From the NCBI RefSeq assembly GCF_023343835.1, contig NC_064439.1:30543933-30607932 (forward strand): a stretch of 64,000 nucleotides of DNA, in the 5' to 3' direction. Of the stretch, positions 24,728-37,860 are shown in pieces (within the stretch, counting starts at the first letter, position 1; the number at the start of each line of letters is the position of its first letter). A program made the position numbers and the translations under genes. Source of the DNA: Lagopus muta. Taxonomy: Eukaryota > Chordata > Aves > Galliformes > Phasianidae. The notes beneath the pieces were generated by a model that was given only the letters and a program-made list of their open reading frames with translations, was not told the DNA's origin and searched no databases.

Positions 24728-26890
24728 GAGAGCAACTGTCAATGGCTTTAGAAAGATTTTCCTCAAAAAACATTTGAATGCATACTTTCTAATTGTCAAC
24801 CAATCTCATCTAGAGATAAAATCTGAAAAGATTTTATAGGATTTAAAAGGTCTGCCTGTTTTAGGCAGATTCTTACTATGATGGGAACAAATGAGGAAAA
24901 GAATGATGATATTTCTACAACAGTCTTTGCTCTTACTGTCTTTGTTTATACCAATTCCAACCTTAGTACATTGAATTAAGGTTAGGCAACCTTAAAACAG
25001 AGAATGTAAGGTCTTTATCATAGTTTACACAAAAATGGATATGAAAATGAGAACATGGATGTGGAGCATTTGAAAAATAAGAATTGTAATTAAAATTCAT
25101 ATACAACCTTTTTTTAGAGTATCCGCTCTCAGCATTGACATACTGACAGCCTGAGACACTTACCTGCAGTGTTCCTTTGGACTCTCTCCAGTAATGCATA
25201 GAGCACTGTCACCATGTGGGAAAATACTCATCGGTGTTTCAGTGTGGCATTGCTGTTGCTTTTCACTTGGGATTACTAAAAAGCTCCTATAGTTGATCTA
25301 CAAGGGCAAAATTGAGACGTTCTGGATACTGGGGTTATTTTTTCAAGGAGGGTGATTTGTAGCAGCAGTGCATATGGCACTAATCAATGAGAGTTGAGAA
25401 GACTTTGGCCTAGCATCCTGCCCAAAGAAGAAGAAAAGAGGTTACAAGAGATTTGCTATGTTCCTTATCATTGCTTCATATGAAACAATATACATACTCC
25501 TGAAGTTTTTATTTTGAATCATTTCTGCAATAATTTTATCAGGTGCATAGGATATTCAGGCAACTTTTGAAAATTCCTTATGTTCTGCGTTATAAAGTCT
25601 GTTGTCCATACTTGGCACAGGCTACAAATTTGACCCTCATTTTCAAGCATTTAAAGGCCCAAAATAAAATTATCGTTCTGTAACACTTTTTTTTTTCTTA
25701 CATTTATTCAAGTTTGCATTAACTATATATCCAGCAAAATTGCATTTTACTCCTTCATTTTAGGAGTAGCAGTCTTTAAGTAGCAGTCACAGGAGATTAA
25801 ATGCAGTTCAGCATAATGAAGCATGAAGATGACAAGAAAAATGAACCAGAGGTGCCTTATCTCCCAGTTCATAGCAGTACAAATTTTATATTCCAGACAC
25901 GAATTCCACCTTGGGATTGAAATCGTACTGTGTGAGTCTGTGTAAGTATTATTTTCCAATTACCTTCCTGCTTTAAATGTAGAAAAGAAAACGAGTCCTC
26001 CTGAATTAAGAGATGTGTTAATTGCATGTGGGATTTGTGATGGAAAGTTCTCTCTAAAATAAACAGTAATAGAAGTTGTTCTTTCACCTATCAGGAGGAA
26101 AACCTGCTTCTAGTGAGAGAATGCTAGACTGGACTGACATTGGTCTCTTTTATGACATTATTACTGGACTGACATATATAGCACAGTATATTAGAACTGT
26201 TAATTGTATCATAGCATAATATTTTTCTGTAGTTTTTCTGTTAAATCCCTTAAAAACCACGTGCAGAAAAGTACTTCTTATGTGTATGTTAGTTTTGGCA
26301 ACTGTCTGGTCTGAATGAAATGCTGGTGGGCTTTTAAAAGCCTGAAGAACAGGAATCAGGCAGTGAGCCTACATGAGCCTTAAAAAAAAAAAAAAAAAAA
26401 AAGATATTTACAAAGTATTTATCTATTATAAAAAATGAAAAAATAGAAGTTGTCTAAAGGTTTCAATTAATAAACTGTCAGCCTCTATGAATTTAGTTCC
26501 CCTTCTTCGTTACATAAATATTAATTCAAATATTATTAGCAGTGTTTCCTTAATACCAGTGGAGGGCAGACTTGAACTGGAAACTCTTTTTCTGCTTTGA
26601 TTTCCTGAAATTAAAATACAAGGTAGTTCCTCAGGCTCAGAGCTGATGGCAGTCTCATCACTTCTCCACGATTCTAATTACTCTTGCACTGGGTAAAAGC
26701 TTCCTTACAATTGCTGTTTGACAAAATGAGTGTTTTGCTATGTCACAGAAAAGAAATGGTGAATGTTTAGATAAAAACAATCATGTGAAAGTGGATGAGT
26801 CAGTTTATTAGCAGCTGCGTGATATTCCCCAGGGAGGATCCACACTGCTAAGCAATTAATCATGTATATCTTAAAATGGCTTTTAAAAGT
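24728..26890. other. Intergenic, nothing recognised
   Basis: A/T-rich DNA after the snoRNA locus. It holds a 21-base A run at 26382-26402. I see no supported exon or mobile element. Confidence 0.45.
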
Positions 26891-26897
26891 AAGTGAA

Positions 26898-27025
26898 TAT
26901 CATTATCCCCACTTTGCAGGTGAAGGAACTAAGGCGTAGGGAGGTAGCCTTGGAAGATGTCTGTCTAGGTGACCTGCAGATGCAAGAACAAAATCCAGAT
27001 TTCTGTGATTTAGTCCAGTGCTCAA
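26898..27025 (-). mobile_element. Ancient MIR-type SINE fragment
   Basis: Read on the plus strand, ATTATCCCCACTTTGCAGGT then GAAGGAACTAAGGCGTAGGG, AGGTGACCTGCAGATGC, ATCCAGATTTCTGTGAT and CCAGTGCTC follow the reversed MIR consensus (core and tRNA-related end) in order. Divergence is high, as expected for an element older than the bird-mammal split. The open frame across it (26893-27123) is therefore not a gene. The identification is by eye. Confidence 0.7.
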
Positions 27026-27029
27026 GCAC

Positions 27030-30000
27030 ATTTTTCTGCATAAATGACAGTAGGACAAGCTGTTGCAAACACAGTGGAAATGATGCAGTCGAAATTGCTG
27101 AGGAGCTCACACTGGTGAAATAGACAGGTAACCTGAGAGACAGAGCATAGGTGCTGAGAAGAACTTTGTCCTCAGGAAGTTAGGTGGAGGTCAGATCAGG
27201 TGGCCAAAGGTCTGCATTAAAAATAGCGTATTTTTACTAAAACAACTACTCTGTGTTTTTGTATATATTTGTCATTAAGTTAGATTGTACTCTCTCCAAG
27301 GAAGGAGCCTTTCTATGTAGGCCTTCAAAGCCATTCCAATCTCAGTAGTAGGAAATGTGTGCTTAAAATGTAGGTGAAGGATGAAGATGCTAAAAAATTG
27401 TTCCTCCTCTCCCATCATCTTAAATTGTGAGCAAAATGTGAGGCTTCCTATGAGTCACCAAGTCCACTGTATCTGCTGTACCCACGGTCAGTAGCATTTG
27501 TGAGGTTTATGTGACTCACCATTGAATGCTATCCTTCATTAAGGAGCTACGTTTAATAGCTAAATACAATCACTAATTTTATTTGATTAAATACATGTAT
27601 TCCACTTTGTCTGTGTGCTCTTATGAAGTCATTATCCGTTATAATAGCTTTTTAGAGCATAAAATGGCTCTGCTTTTTTTTTTTTTTTTTTTTTCCTCCT
27701 TAATCAGTCTCAGCACATAGATTGTTCTTTCCCTTTCTAGAAAGGGCTGGAGGCACACCATTACAAAGCCTCCCATTTCTAAGACTTGTGTAAGATATAC
27801 CGCAGAACATTTGGTGTTGCATATTAAAAGCTCTGTAGATGTAGAGTGAACAAGCTCTTTATACACTGTATTTTTCCCCTTTTTTCCTCTTACTGCCAGT
27901 TTGCAGTGGCAACGTGCTGATGGTGTGAATTAGTCATTAGTTTATGACTCCGAGGAAAAGGACTGGTGAAAATTGTAACTTAGAACGTAAGTAAGTGGAC
28001 ACTCACCATTCAGAATGAAATACTGCATAACCTGTGAGTGTGTTACTATAATTTCTGGTCTATTTCCAAACAAATGATGTTAAAACAGGAGTCGGAAATA
28101 TCTGGTAGGGATTTGAAGTACAATGTGGTAGTAACCCCAAAACCTATTACTTTACATTCAAGGTTTCTCCATTAGACCTCTTTAATTCATCCCTAATTAT
28201 AAATTGCTGTCTGTAAGTTTCCAAAAAATTGTTTAATACTCCCAGGCCTAATGCTATAATTTGGGGCAGAATACAATACCATAATGCCATATTTTCAGTG
28301 CAGAATTACACCTTATCTCCAATAAACCACCAATGTCTTCCAGTATTTTTTAGATTTAATGTATTTCAGTATGCAGAATCTTTAGCTTGTGTGGTTAATC
28401 TTTTTTCTTAGTCTTTAAGCAGAACTGAGTCTCTTCATTCTCAGTGCAGAAGTGCAGTACAACAGAAGAACAAATCCATTCTGCAGGTGGAAAGAAAAGC
28501 TGTGGGTTCATGGTGAGGACAGCACCCATCTGCCCCAGATAAATGTAAGTCCATCTTCCCAGCTTGTAGGTGCCTTTGTTTACCTTTTGCTCCATAACAA
28601 AACCAGAAGCTGCTTGATAAAATTCCCTTTGGATTACAACCATAAATAAACCCGTTCTGCATTCTTAAATACAGAATGCAGTTTTTGTGGCAGATAGCTT
28701 GTAAGCTGTAAACATAAAAATCACATACAAATAAATAAGCGTTGAGAAAGCAGTTATATGACATGAAGTGTGTATGAAGAAAATGCTCTGAATATGGGAA
28801 AAAATGAAAGGATAGCTCCACAGCAGTAGTAGCTGTACCTGTTCAATGCACTGAGTTAAGGGAGACTTCTACCTTGCTGTTGTTGTCTCTGTAACTATTT
28901 ACATCTTAAAATCTTAAAACCACTGACAGTTAAGGGAAAACAAACTTGTGCATTTGGGCATGGCAGGTCTTTTCTGCTGCGAGCTTCACACAAGCTTCTG
29001 CCTCCACACTGATCTTTTCTTACACTGCTCTTAGGTAATGTGTCTTCTCTCTTGTTTGTAATCATTTCTCCCTTTTATTTGTAATACACAAAATATTTAA
29101 GAAGCTCATGATTTAAGAGTAATTAAGATAGTGCTACCTCAAGAACATCAAATGTTACTCTTATGTACGCTCATATTTGTTCTGCTGAGCAGGCCCATCT
29201 CAGTGACAGAGGGAACTGCAAATAATACAGACTGACATCAAACTAGCTATTGCTGTAAGTGGGCAGAACAAAAGTTATTTCTGCATTTCTTGACACAGAA
29301 ACACATGGGTGGCTATATACTGTGTGAAAAAAACCACTACATTGTTGTGTGCTTATGATAAAAAAAACAGGAATCCTTTGCCAATAAAATACTGCTATTT
29401 TTGGATAAACAAAACCAAAATCAAATAAGAGCAAACAAGTGTATATATGCCGTGCATAACACACAGTCCCATATCATCAACATCAGTGATTTTAGCAGTG
29501 TACTTCCTGAAATGGGAGTTTTCACTAGAATGAAAATTGCTTCCACGTCACTTGGAAGTAAAGCTCACTGCTGTCAGGTTGCCAGAACCCTTAAATGAGT
29601 GCTCAAGCATCATTACCTCTTTCAGTGATTTCATATATTTATACTTACTGTCACAAGTAGGAGAGGATCAGCAAGGATTTGTTCCTTGTTCAGAAGATCA
29701 TGGAGTCTGCTACCTGCCAGCAGGCCCTGCTTCCAGCAGCTGAAGCTCTTATCACAAATCTTGTTCCTGACATACTTCAGCATCCAGTACTTCTTTTACA
29801 CCTTCCGGGGTCCTATATTTAGGTATTTCTTCTTCTCCCCAGTTGCTCCAAGCCAGAAACATATCCCTTTACATAGAAGATTCTTAAATTTGTTCACACT
29901 GCTTTTTTGGCATTTGTTTCCTTGGTAAGTTCCACTTCTGTAGACTGTTCGGTACTAAGCGTATTATGAAAGTCTAGGTGGTATTCTACATTATAAATCA

Positions 30001-30630
30001 CAGATACACACAAGATTGGCAGGATTCTTGAACACTGGCCTGCAGCATCCCAGATCCATAGTGCCGGAGAGAGGTGCGGACAGATCTTTGGTCTTGAAGG
30101 CCAGAATTCGGTCATATTCACAGACACATTTGGAAGCTTGCAAAAGGTGGCCAAGAGAAGGAACAGGGGATGTCACTGATGAGCTGTGCAGAAATGTCAC
30201 CTCCTGGAGAACCATCTAGTTAGATGGACTACATCTGAGTTCTGCTAATGCTCTTCATTAAGCAAACACGTTCAGCACTGCTGCAGTCACGACTGGAATA
30301 CACAGCACACCAGCATATGTTGAAATCCAGGACGCTCAGTTCAACAGAAAGAGTGAGTAATATAAATGGCATTAACTGAAATAAATTTCAGGATGTTTTT
30401 TGATGGAAAGCATGCTCATATCTCAAAATCAAGCCTTTCAGTAGACAAATAAATGGCTTCAACATTTTTCAGGGAAATCTCAGTAGCATTCCTTGGGCTC
30501 GTAGGTCAAGCTTACTACAGTCGAGCAGGCTTAAATGCAATATTACAATGTTTTTTGCTTCTTACATATTTTGAATGGAACATAACAATGAACACACACA
30601 TTCTTGTGTTTCTGATGCATTCTTTTCTTG
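27030..30630. other. Intergenic, nothing firmly recognised
   Basis: A/T-rich sequence with a T run at about 27668-27694. A short stretch near 27283-27312 (GATTGTACTCTCTCCAAGGA) recalls the tail of old amniote LINE/SINE families, but it is too short to call. A 75-codon minus-strand frame at 29991-30215 has no domain that I recognise. Confidence 0.4.
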
Positions 30631-30633
30631 CAG

Positions 30634-30701
30634 AAGCCCCAGTTGGTAGTAAAGCAGTTCACAGCACAGACATTTCTGTAGAGGAGAAGCTTGTGCAGCA
30701 G
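30634..30701 (+). ncRNA. Candidate 68-base spliced exon of unknown transcript
   Basis: A strong acceptor (ATTCTTTTCTTGCAG ending at 30633) and a strong donor (GCAG|GTGAGC at 30701/30702) frame 68 bases. The exon is open in one frame (EAPVGSKAVHSTDISVEEKL). It matches no gene that I know. It could belong to a long non-coding RNA on the plus strand, perhaps the same unit as the snoRNA host, or be a chance pair of splice signals. Confidence 0.25.
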
Positions 30702-32520
30702 GTGAGCCCTGTACTGACAGCAAGCAGTTCTTACACTGCAACATCGTGATTAGCTGTGTTAAGCAACATATAAATCATGAAGACAAAGTGCTGCTGAGCA
30801 GTGAGGCAGCTTTCCCTGTCCAGGTTGTAAGAAGCAGCCACAATTACCAAATCAGTGCCTTGGCACTGAAACTGCACAGCACAGTGGAGCAGGTTAGTGG
30901 GCTTGGGTCCCTTCCTCTCAAGGAAAGTTTGTGCTGCAGTTTGGCCTCACCCACCTTCGGGCAGCTGAGTTTCTGTTGACTCGAAAGGAAAGCAAAAAGT
31001 TTGAGAAATGCTGCTAAAAGGCCTCACATTGTCTGACATCCTGAGACAAGAAAAAAATGAACTTTGACTGCAAGCCGTAAAGACTCTGACCTGTGTGTAA
31101 ACTTTCAGTACTGCTGCGTCCTGCTTTTGGTTTTGCCCTGCTCACTTGGGTTATTCCGTGCATTGCACAAAGAGTTTCAAAGACAGCTCCTGTAAGCCAG
31201 TTACCTGTAATTGCTCCTGGGAATAGTTACACTGCCAGCACAGAAATAAAAATACTGGGCCCAAAAGTCAGCCTCGTCTTGTCTGTCACTGCAGTTTCCA
31301 TGTGCAGGAACAGCTACATGGGAGCTGCTGCCACCAACCAGGAGTAGCTCTCGGGAGAAGCATGTATCCATGTGGCTCTGTGACAGTGTTGCAAAAATAC
31401 CACATTTGATCTCTGGGTAAAATGGAAAAAAGCAGAAGGGTGCTTTTTTTTTTTACACCACAAATAGAGACAAGTGCAGGCAGTGCGGTGTATGAACACT
31501 TAGATTTTAAGCCAGCACTTCTGGGCACGCTGTTCAGAAGTGCAAATGCTTTCAAAAAGTGCCTTTCAGCTCAGCCTGGTAGAGCAGAGGACCCTAAGCA
31601 ACTGCCAGTGGGCTCACATCTCACCTCTTGGCTTCACACGTACCCAAGTCCACCTTCATTCCAGGTGTGTGGAAATGCCTGCACCTCTCCTTAGTGACAG
31701 AGTAAAACAAAACTGTATCTGAAGGATATTGCACTGATTTCAGAGGAAAAAAAAAGCATTTAATTATGGGGTAGCACATACAGTGAGATTGCTATCTACC
31801 AAAATCAGATTATTTCTGTGCTGACCTTCTGGAGCAAACTTTTCTGACTGAAGTTATTGTGAGGAGAATGTGGTAGCAAAATGGGCAAACCATTAATTAT
31901 CCTACTATTTTCCACCTATGCTTTTGAGTCCTCTGCATCAGGTGGAAATGATTTCTTCTTGTCCCCCAGGTACAGAAGATAAAAGTGTCAGTGATGCATT
32001 TTCACTTCTGGCTCAACGCATCGGGACATTTCCCCACCTTCTAACAGCTAAATGTTATCAGGTCTCCTCTCGCCTTTTCAACAGAATGCTTCAACACTAC
32101 TCATCAGTTTTTGTTCAAGACAGCAGGGAATGAAGCTCATCAAACACATTGCCTACAGCATGCAGTCTGACACACTGGACTAATAATAGCTTTCCTGTCA
32201 TCACAAAATATCACATTTATGTGTGGCATCCAGAATGGAGCCAACCAAAGCGAGCTGCATGGCCACACGTCTGTCTACACACACTTATTCACACTGGTGG
32301 GCACCAGGAAAGGACAGGCAGCAGAGCAGCCATCCACATACTGTAGACACGATGTGTTTTTCAGACAAGTTTCCTTCTCTTAAGCTCTGTAATTGCTGTC
32401 ATTAACACTGAGCAGTATGACAGCAAAAGAAGAATCCCACAAATGTAATGGATCAACTTAAAAAAAGTTAAAATTTGTCAATTTTAAGTAGCTAACCATC
32501 ATTTCCCTTTTGTCATATAT

Positions 32521-33080
32521 TAGGAGGGCCACCAAGATGATCAGAGGGATGGAGCTCCTCTCCTGTGAAGAGTGCTTAAGGGAACAGGCCTTTGTTTAGC
32601 TTGGAGAAGAGAAGGCTCTGGGCAGACCTCACTGTAATCCTCCAATATTTGAAGGGAGCTTATAAACAAGAGAGGGAATGACTTTTTACAATGATAGATA
32701 ATGATAGGACAAGGGGGAATGGTTTTAATTGGTTTTTTTTTTTTGGTCTAGCGGTTGGCAATCCTGTCCATGGCAGGGGGGTTGAAACTAGGATGATCAT
32801 TACGATCCTTTTCAACCCACGCCATTCTATGATTCTGTGATAAACTGAGACGGGGAGATTTAGGTTAGATATTAGGAGAAAGTTTTTCACTCAGAGAGTG
32901 GTGACACACTGGAACAGGTTGCCCAAGGAGGCTGTGGATGCCCCATCCGTGGAGGCGTTTAAGACCAGGCTGGATGTGGCTCTGGGCAGCCTGGTCTGGT
33001 GGTTGACGATGCTGCACATAGCAGGGGGGCTAAGCTAGATGAGCATTGTGGTCCTTTTCAACCCAGGCCATTCTATGATT
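32521..33080 (+). mobile_element. CR1 LINE, 3' half, interrupted by a second CR1
   Basis: The outer copy begins near AGGAGGGCCACCAAGATGAT (ORF2 end and start of the 3'UTR) and runs to GGAATGGTTTTAA at 32728. It resumes at AACTGAGACGGGGAGATTTA near 32842 and ends in CCATTCTATGATTT. The two parts are contiguous in the CR1 consensus, so the piece between them is an insertion. Confidence 0.88.
32729..32841 (+). mobile_element. Short CR1 tail nested in the copy at 32521-33080
   Basis: After a 12-base T run, this segment starts at GGTCTAGCGGTTGGCAATCC, goes through CATGGCAGGGGGGTTGAAAC and ends with its own ATTCTATGATTCTGTGAT tail. It is a strongly 5'-truncated CR1 lying in the same orientation inside an older CR1. 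A deletion combined with a tandem duplication is a less simple alternative. Confidence 0.75.
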
Positions 33081-33089
33081 TTATATAAT

Positions 33090-36000
33090 TCCATGCAGTT
33101 ATTGGGGTTTTTTGTTGTTGTTCTTTTTGAGATAATTCAGTCATGTACTATATAACATCTCACCTAAATCTCCCCACTTTAGCTTAAAGTCATTAATAAA
33201 CTAAGTGTCCAGCCCTGCTGTCCTGCTTCACAGTGCAGGCCCAGTAAGAAAAGCTGCAATTAATAAGTAAATGAAAGCTGCCTGCAAGCACGTCCTCACT
33301 GCACAGCAGATAGCATGGAGGCTTCTGTTACAGCTGAAAGGTCATAGAAATCTAATCCATTGTGATAATTAAAAGCTGACAGGAGATGAGCCCCTGACCT
33401 TGTGATTCATGGAGTTTTTCCTCAGTGGCACAAGGGTCGGCTGCAACCCGGCCACCCTCTGAAGCCCTGAGGTCCCCCTGAGGCACACATTGCAAAATGG
33501 GGCACACTTGGACATGCAGTGCCCAACCTCTCCGTACCCCTGAGTACAGCAGGTGCAGCACTGAGCGATGTACTGAGCGCCACGCTTCAGCCTTTGGACG
33601 TGCATCGCTGGACTGAGCGACCACTGGGTGGCAATGACAATCTCCTGGAAAACATTTTCCTGCATTTGCTGATCTCGGCTTCCTTTCCTGCTCCTCCCCT
33701 TCTGTTCTTTTTTTTTCCTAGGGATATTTTGTTCAACAACTTCCAGAAGAGATAAGGATCTACACTTATTGATAGAATTTGTCTTCCATCAAGAAAACCA
33801 TCAATGCTCAAACACACACAGAGCAGAACAGAGCCAGGGCACTGCCTGCAGCCACCCCACGCTGATTCCCTGTTGGTTCCCACAGCACTCCCCAGTGCCC
33901 AGGATGCCCCCAGCAAACAGACAGCACAAAGCACAACGGAAAGGGGCTGCCCGTACTGCAGTCGGCCGGGGCTCACGGTAGCAGAGTTCTCCTCTTTGTG
34001 TCTCGTTTTGCTCAGCTTCTTCATTCATTCAGAGCTGCCTGCAGAGACAGATATGGAGGAAACGAACCAGACAGAGTCGCTCTCACAGCTCCTGTTTTGT
34101 TCTCCAGTCACCTATTTCCCCACAGCTCAGCACATAGTGTGCTTTATGCAACGTCTTCTTTCTTTCAGGCATGAAACAAAACTGTCTCTCAGTGCTGAGC
34201 AGTACCATGCCAGCTTTTCATAGAGGAGGAGGGAGTAATTACAGGGATTACGAGTGTGGCGCTGAATGTCAACATATATTAAAGCTGTTTAATATCTTGA
34301 AATAGAATATCCTTCCACCTGAGGCACTGTCTTTCTGCCTAGAATTAAATTGTGGCATCAACTGCCTTGGATCTACCTAGTAACTCATTTTGTTGGCATA
34401 CTTAAGAAGTTATTCATCTCAGCATTACCAGAGCGCATCAAAACTATTTTGTGCTCGCAGGCAGCACGGCAGCTTCACCCAATGCTCCTTTGAAGGCATA
34501 AAAAACACTCTGTCACTCACTGAGAGCACGCTGCTGCCTGCATCCCCTATGCCAACCTCTGGAAAAAAGACAGGTGATAGCAGTGGATGCTACACAACGC
34601 CATCACCCAGTCCTTTCTTCAAGCTATTTATCTCTACACACCTTTGCTTTGGGGTGATGATGCCAACAAGCAGTGGAGTAATCACTGAGAGACCAAAGCG
34701 CAGAGGTTCAGGAGCACTGCTAGGGCTCAATGGTGGGTCCCATCCTGGACCTCTGAACTCACCCGTTCCAGCCCATGTTGCTGCCTGCAGCCTCCTGCCT
34801 TTCCTCCTTGCAGAGCTCTGCCCACCCCAAGGCACAGGAAGAAGCCAGGTTCATATTAGGGTCAGTGACAACGCTTCTGTAGTGAGGTTTCCTGAACTAG
34901 CATCACAAAAACAAGAGCTCACACAACTGAAGGCATTTCAAGTTACAAAGGCAGCCTGCAAGGCAGGTGAGAAGCTCCTTTGCAGACTGAACAGCAAATG
35001 AAAAAAAAACCTTTCATTTGTCAGAGGATTGAGCTAGAGCTGAATAGCTGTCACTCAGTTACAGAGATACACTCACATCCTTGATGCTATTCTACATTTA
35101 AACCTCAAAGCAGCTGAAGGTATTAGATGTTTTTAAGAGGGATTCTGACTAAAGAATGGCAGAAATAAGAATGCAGTAAAGAGGTCTGTGCTCCAGTTCT
35201 ACCCTCCATCCCTGCTTTAGGTGTTCAGGAGTGCTGCTATTTCACACTTAAAAAATCCAAACCGATTCAGTTGAACTGTGGGCCCCCAGTACCACCTCTG
35301 TTATTTCTAGTGAATCGCTGCCTCAAGGCCTGCTGCACCAGTGAGTCAGGTCTATTCTTCCTGGACTTCTACCTGTTAGTAAGGCCCGTAGTGAAAATAG
35401 GGCAACTGCTGGCATTATTCATGGCTATGCTAAAATGATTGATCCAAACACTTGTTTGAGTGTATTTTGGCCCTGTGCAGCGAGGTCCTGTCCAACAGGA
35501 ACATCCTCACACTACAGAAATCCACCATCACGCTTCAGCCTGAGAAGCTGCAGCCAGGAGCATTGGCCTTAGTCAGCACTACAGCACTAACAACCGCTGG
35601 GCTTGTCTGCGTGACTCAGCCCCGCTTCCACCAGACCTGCTGCACCATTACGTTCAGCAATGTCCCAGGAAATTCAGGGTAACAGCCAATTAAACTTGCC
35701 CTCATTTCAGAGTCAATGAAGCAACACCTGCAGCAGAGAGGCTCGTGCCGCAGTGGTTGCCCCAGTCACAGGGGCACGCTCCTGTCAGCCAGAACTGGCA
35801 GCTGTTGTTACCCGGCAGCCGCTGGGTGAGAGAACACAAGTGTGCTGAAGTTCCCTTTAATACAGAGCCAAATTAACACTGAATACAAAAAGCATCCAAA
35901 TTAAATGCAGGCGGCCAGCTGTAAAGTCTATACAAACAAATGCCATTCCAAATTCTCAATGCTTGCGCTACCTGCAGGTTCCCCTCCCACTCCACAGTGC

Positions 36001-37460
36001 CCTACAAAGAGGCTCTCTGTTCTATTTCCCCCCCAGCTAAGAGCTGTGCTTTGGAGTTACCACTATTTTCTTTTGTACTTCCTGCCACATTTTGGGAAAA
36101 GAAGATTCAAATTCTCTTCCACTAATCAGTAACTATTCCTACTTGAAACCACATTAAGAGCCCATCCTAAGCATTCCCTTTCACTCACTGTCACTGAGAT
36201 AGCAAATATTACACTCTCCTGGGACAGTCACAGACCCAAGTTCAACCCCTACACCTCAGAAACCAAAGTTCCTGGCTAGGAATCCCTGGCTAAACCCTTG
36301 CCATACCAAGCGAACTGTTAAGAATCTGAGATTTCCTTTCTCATCTACTCATACAAAGGTAATTTGTGTTTTGACCATTTGAATCAACAGGTTAAAGATT
36401 TGGGATTTTAAAAAAAAAAAAAAAAAAAAATGAACATTGTTCCCAAAACATAAGATTCTCACAGCTGCTATTTAGACAAGCTCTTCCATTCATGCAGGTT
36501 CCTCTACAGCATTGCACCGGAGACCACATTTGTAAGGGTAGGTTAAGGAACTTTGTACAAAATGCAACCCCTCACCTGCAAACACACCTTGTCTGTTGGG
36601 AGACAGGGAGGCCATCCTGAAGGGCAGTGGGACCCAGCAGAGCCAGGGGCTCCTCCAGGCTCACAAACTGGCCCATCCCAACACACTGGAAGTCAAGCAG
36701 AGCCAGCAGGCCTGTATGCACAGACATGGGGCTCTCAGTTCTACTTACCTAAGAAAAGGAAGCACACAAGAGGTGGAAGCAGGAGACCAAGGAGGATTAC
36801 AGAGAGACTCTTTGAGCACGCACAGGTAGGGCTAGGAAATCCAGTCTTCATGCAGTGCCCAGGGGCAGCGCAAGGGGCAGTGAGCACAGAACCAAACTGC
36901 ATGTGGCTTTAAGCTCGAGGCAAAGGAGGTGGATGAGATGATCTCCAGCCTCAGCCATGCTGTGGTTTTTCTGAAAAAGGAACCTAAGCACTACTCCTTG
37001 TACTGTCAAAGCTGGAGAAGTGATACACTTTCTGGCTGAGCAGCACAAAAAACACCACACCACTTCCAGAGTTTTACAAACATATCATTCCCAAGAGATT
37101 TGTTACAACTGACCTCTAGGATTGCTGGCGCTTCAAACACAGAAATAGTGAGAACTGCTGAACAGAAGATCTAATGAAGATACAGAGCAGTCGTGTATCA
37201 AAATGCTGCTATATTAAGGTTATCACAGAGCTGCCCAAACAGCACCGCATCAGTGACAAGGACGGCCACGTTTCTGGCTACAACTCACCTGCTTGCAGGC
37301 ACCTGAGGGGCAGCACTTCTCAGCCAGGTGGGTTGGGCTGGGTGACTTGCCTGCTTTCATAGAGCCCATGCTGTGTGCAGGACAGCTGTTTGGCATGTTG
37401 AAAGGAAGGAAGGCAACCTTACCAGGGCTTCTACACACATGTAACGAAAAAAGCTGAATA
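33090..37460. other. Intergenic, nothing recognised
   Basis: Mixed-composition sequence between the CR1 pair and the HYCC1 3' end. It includes a 21-base A run at 36410-36430 and a locally CpG-bearing patch at about 33420-33620. The 203-codon plus-strand frame at 34390-35001 shows no domain, codon pattern or splice support that I can trust. Confidence 0.45.
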
Positions 37461-37468
37461 TGGCACAG

Positions 37469-37860
37469 TGTACTTCAACAAAGCTTGTAGAAACAGAAAG
37501 GTGACTTTTCCTGCTGTATTAAGTACTTATGAAAGCACCAACTTCAAAATCCACCAGTTTATTTTACTGGCCAAAGTATTAAACACTAAACAAAACAAGT
37601 CTTTAGTTGATACAATAGGAATGTAAATTTTCTTGTACAATTTAGAAAACACTGCAAGGTTAAAACCTTCACTAAAAATTGCTAAAGCAAAACATCACTC
37701 AGCAAACCAAAAACTGAGGAAGTGTGGCACGTTCAGACTCAGACCCTCAGGTGAAGAAGCATCCAGCTGCAGTCATCCTGCTGGTTTCAGCAGACACTGT
37801 GAAGTGTGCACATCTAGTCTGCTGTTTTAGAATTACAGAATTAAACAGAATTATACACAC
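37469..37860. repeat. Diverged duplicate (distal copy) of the HYCC1 3' end
   Basis: This segment repeats 39540-39957 in the same orientation. Shared words include GTGTA(C/T)TTCAACAAAG, CCAGTTTATTTTACTGGCCA, AAGTATTAAACACTAAACAA, ACAATAGGAATGTAAATTTT and TGTGCAC. Small indels and many substitutions show that it is not recent. It carries TTTATT at 37558-37563, which is AATAAA on the HYCC1 strand, so it may act as a distal poly(A) site. Sequence beyond the two copies does not look alike to me. Confidence 0.85.
37558..37563 (-). terminator. Possible distal HYCC1 polyadenylation signal
   Basis: AATAAA on the minus strand, followed by a GT-rich stretch (GGTGCTTTC). It lies in the distal copy of the duplicated block and would give a 3'UTR of about 3.9 kb. 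Confidence 0.4.

Noticed and set aside
26893-27123. 76-codon plus-strand frame
   Set aside because: Most of it coincides with the MIR-type SINE.
29991-30215. 75-codon minus-strand frame, considered as a retrocopy
   Set aside because: No known protein recognised, no poly(A) remnant and no flanking repeats.
33420-33620. CpG-bearing patch, considered as a promoter or satellite
   Set aside because: Too short and too weak for a CpG island, and no tandem period is visible.
34390-35001. 203-codon open frame on the plus strand
   Set aside because: Low-complexity Ser/Pro-rich product with no domain, no splice partners and no sign of selection visible in one sequence.
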